Part shown: in pieces, positions 62,091 to 64,000 of the stretch | Layout of the letters: each line of letters begins with the position of its first letter | Position numbering within the stretch: position 1 is the stretch's first letter | Program-made: the position numbers and the translations under genes | The notes under the pieces: model-generated | Told to the model about the DNA's origin: nothing | What the model saw: only the letters and a program-made list of their open reading frames with translations | Databases searched by the model: none | DNA from: Curvularia sp. ZM96 | Taxonomy: Eukaryota > Ascomycota > Dothideomycetes > Pleosporales > Pleosporaceae | Reading direction: 5' to 3' | NCBI GenBank assembly: GCA_022457065.1 | Contig: JAJGBQ010000001.1 | Location: forward strand, 3,286,001 to 3,350,000 | DNA: 64,000 bases

Positions 62091-63593
62091 GGTGATTGTC
62101 GCTGAGAATTAGACGTGCGGAGTGTGTAGGCAGCGGGCGCTGTGGGCGGGGCTGGTGGATGGTCGACAATGGGATGCGCTTTGGTGGGATGCCAAGATTC
62201 GCGTTGGAATTTTGGAGTCACTATCGATAGCCGCACAGGCTCTCTTGTACGTATCTTTTCAACGCTTGAGTGATCGCACCCAGGATAGTATTTTCATACT
62301 AACACTTGTAGAGAGATGATATTCGTCTGATTCTGCACTAACAACACCACCGTCGTTGGTCATACTACATCGTCGTACAGATAGCATCGCTCTCATCTCA
62401 TTGCTACGCCAAAGTACAAGACAATCGTCGAAAGATTCAACATCAATGTCAATTCTATGCATATTTTGTGTGTTCTGGTAAGATATTTAGGGAAAGGGTG
62501 CCTAATTTAATGCCATATCACTTGTGTAGAATAGTTCCACATAAGCCACATAGTTGAGGCAAAACCTGCACAACGTATGGGTGTAGAGTAGATTGTTGAG
62601 CTTTTCATATATTGCATACTGATAGCGTAAAATCTAGGACTATTGCTTCTCTTTGTGCTATGAATAATCTTCCAACGCTGTTCTGGCAATATTTTCTTGT
62701 TTCTAAAACCGCGACTTGTTGAACGTTAGAGACATATTAATCTTCGTACACACAACTTTCCCCCTCTTCCCCCATCCCTCTATATGTTGTAGAACAGCTT
62801 TGTATCACATGACAGTAATTCTAGTTGTGAGTTATGTGGTCCAGATTATAGCTTTGATAGACGTTTTTAGTGAGAGACAGTCATATTAACTTACCTACAC
62901 TATACACATGATAGAATACGTAGGTAATTTATTATAACTCTTTCTCTCTAACACCTGTAGAGATTCTGAATTCGATAGGGGGTGCTATTTTTGGTTTGAT
63001 CTACCTAAGGATATAAAGCTGCTTTTTTGTAGTCAAACCGCCTACGTAGTTATCTCGGTCACAATAATGTGAGCAGACTAGTTAGCTCGCTTTGCCAATT
63101 CCTACTTATCGAATTTGTAAGACTGTTGAAGGAGACTAGACATGTCAAACTTCTTTTCAATCTAAGATAATCAGCATGCAATGTTCTCCTATCTACGATA
63201 ATCAGGCCATTGCGTTGGAATGCTTGGCGTTTCATACAGCTGCAGATGCACATAGGGACTGTGCTTTTCTGTAATGACATAATGTCTTGTTCAGTGGCGC
63301 TGCTAGTGTAGCGATCAGACATCTCCAAAGCAAAAGACGTAGTTGACAGTGGTCGACAATTGATGCATCATAATAACCAATCGATGGTGCGGTTTCCAGG
63401 AAGCGCGTCGCGAAACACGCGCGTGAATGTCTGACGTCAAGCCCCAACTGTCGCGCCTCACCCTCACCCTCACCATTCATCCGCGCTGGCGCTCAGTACA
63501 TGTCGTTCTTTTTCTGGTTCCATATCTTCTCTTCTGCTCCGTCAGCATGAGCATCTCATTTTGTTCCACCGTCTTCTCCCATAATGCCTTCAC
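62091..63593. other. AT-rich intergenic region, 1.5 kb
   Basis: No open frame with coding character. The stretch 62250-63350 is visibly AT-rich and may be old, decayed repeat, but I find no ends. A CTCACC triplet repeat lies at about 63457-63474. Confidence 0.5.
63432..63439 (+). promoter_or_regulatory. ATF/CREB-type palindrome TGACGTCA
   Basis: A perfect 8-bp TGACGTCA site about 155 bp upstream of the ATG at 63594. This is the consensus for ATF/CREB-class bZIP regulators in fungi. Function is inferred. Confidence 0.45.
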
Positions 63594-64000
63594 ATCCCTT
63601 TGAAGCAGCGCTTAGCCAACCAGAAAGCGACGTGCCACATGCACAACTCGTTACCCTGCTTTCCGACGGCGATTTTAGTGATCCCGATCTTGCTACGATC
63701 GCAGAGAATTACCTAATTGCCTTCTGCAATCCCAATAGATCCACCGTACGACGAAGATGGATTGGCATTACTCTTACGCGTATGCTGGAGAAGTCTGATT
63801 GTGTCGCGCGCACCCTACGACTATCAGAGCCGTTAAAGAACTTGGGTGCTATTATAACGAGCTATGAGGAACAAGGGGTGGTCAAAATCATCGCTGGCCT
63901 CATCATGCGACAAGGATTGAAGCAGAACATTGAATACCACAGGTTTTGGCCGACTGAAAAGCCTGCTAATAGCGCTCTCCGTTTTCCGCAACGCTCAGGT
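63594..64000 (+). CDS. Uncharacterised protein, N-terminal 135 codons (3' truncated by window)
   Basis: An open frame from ATG at 63594 to the window end without a stop. It starts MPSHPFEAALSQPESDVPHA and continues with helical text (DPDLATIAENYLIAFCNPNR, RRRWIGITLTRMLEKSDCVA, LKNLGAIITSYEEQGVVKII). The codon use and spacing of hydrophobic residues look like a real helical-repeat protein. I do not recognise the family. No intron is evident in this part. No signal peptide. Confidence 0.6.

Noticed and set aside
63457..63474. CTCACC triplet repeat as a telomere-like tract
   Set aside because: Only three units, not the TTAGGG type, and located between genes.
1..64000. CRISPR arrays, operons or prokaryotic features
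   Set aside because: No direct repeat-spacer pattern, and gene structure is eukaryotic throughout.

Overview
The window is nuclear DNA from a filamentous ascomycete. Nearly every gene is split by short GT-AG introns (about 42-112 bp). The gene set is fungal: LysM secreted proteins, a proteinase-K-type subtilase, pepsin-like proteases, a GH7 cellulase, a bZIP/DUF3425 regulator, a DUF7703 seven-helix protein, Hel2, Prp28, Pup3 and Pre10. A plant-associated Dothideomycete (Pleosporales-like) is my best guess from this mix. That is an inference, not a measurement.

Layout. From 1 to about 27 kb the DNA is gene-poor, with long empty stretches. It carries mostly secreted hydrolases and effector-like genes: two LysM genes, one subtilase, three aspartic proteases (one lacking its first catalytic Asp), a Met-rich small secreted protein, a GH7 cellulase, and a bZIP/SDR pair. 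A peroxisomal thiolase is the only obvious housekeeping gene there. An uncharacterised three-exon gene (848-1856) has a broken paralogue at 17.5-18.0 kb with identical exon lengths. Two Tc1/mariner-class (pogo/Fot-like) transposons with decayed transposases lie at 15.3-17.4 kb and 27.6-29.4 kb. The second is inserted in the last exon of a P-type ATPase gene and splits it. A 227-bp element with tRNA-like A and B boxes lies at 13.4-13.7 kb.

From about 34.9 to 62.1 kb the DNA is compact core genome with short intergenic gaps. It holds a Ser/Thr-rich membrane protein, a METTL21-type methyltransferase, a CSA/ERCC8-like WD40 protein, a probable Rrn10, Mnd1, Hel2, a DUF7703 protein, Prp28, proteasome beta3 (Pup3), mitoribosomal mL59, proteasome alpha7 (Pre10), a histidine phosphatase, UMP-CMP kinase and eIF3m. 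The last 400 bases open another gene that runs off the window.

In this core part the genes serve transcription, splicing, translation quality control, protein turnover, meiosis and DNA repair. They are neighbours rather than one pathway, although several pairs share short divergent promoters (CSA/Rrn10, Pup3/mL59). In the first part the shared theme is secretion. All splice sites were placed by eye from reading frame, GT-AG borders and family resemblance, without transcript evidence.
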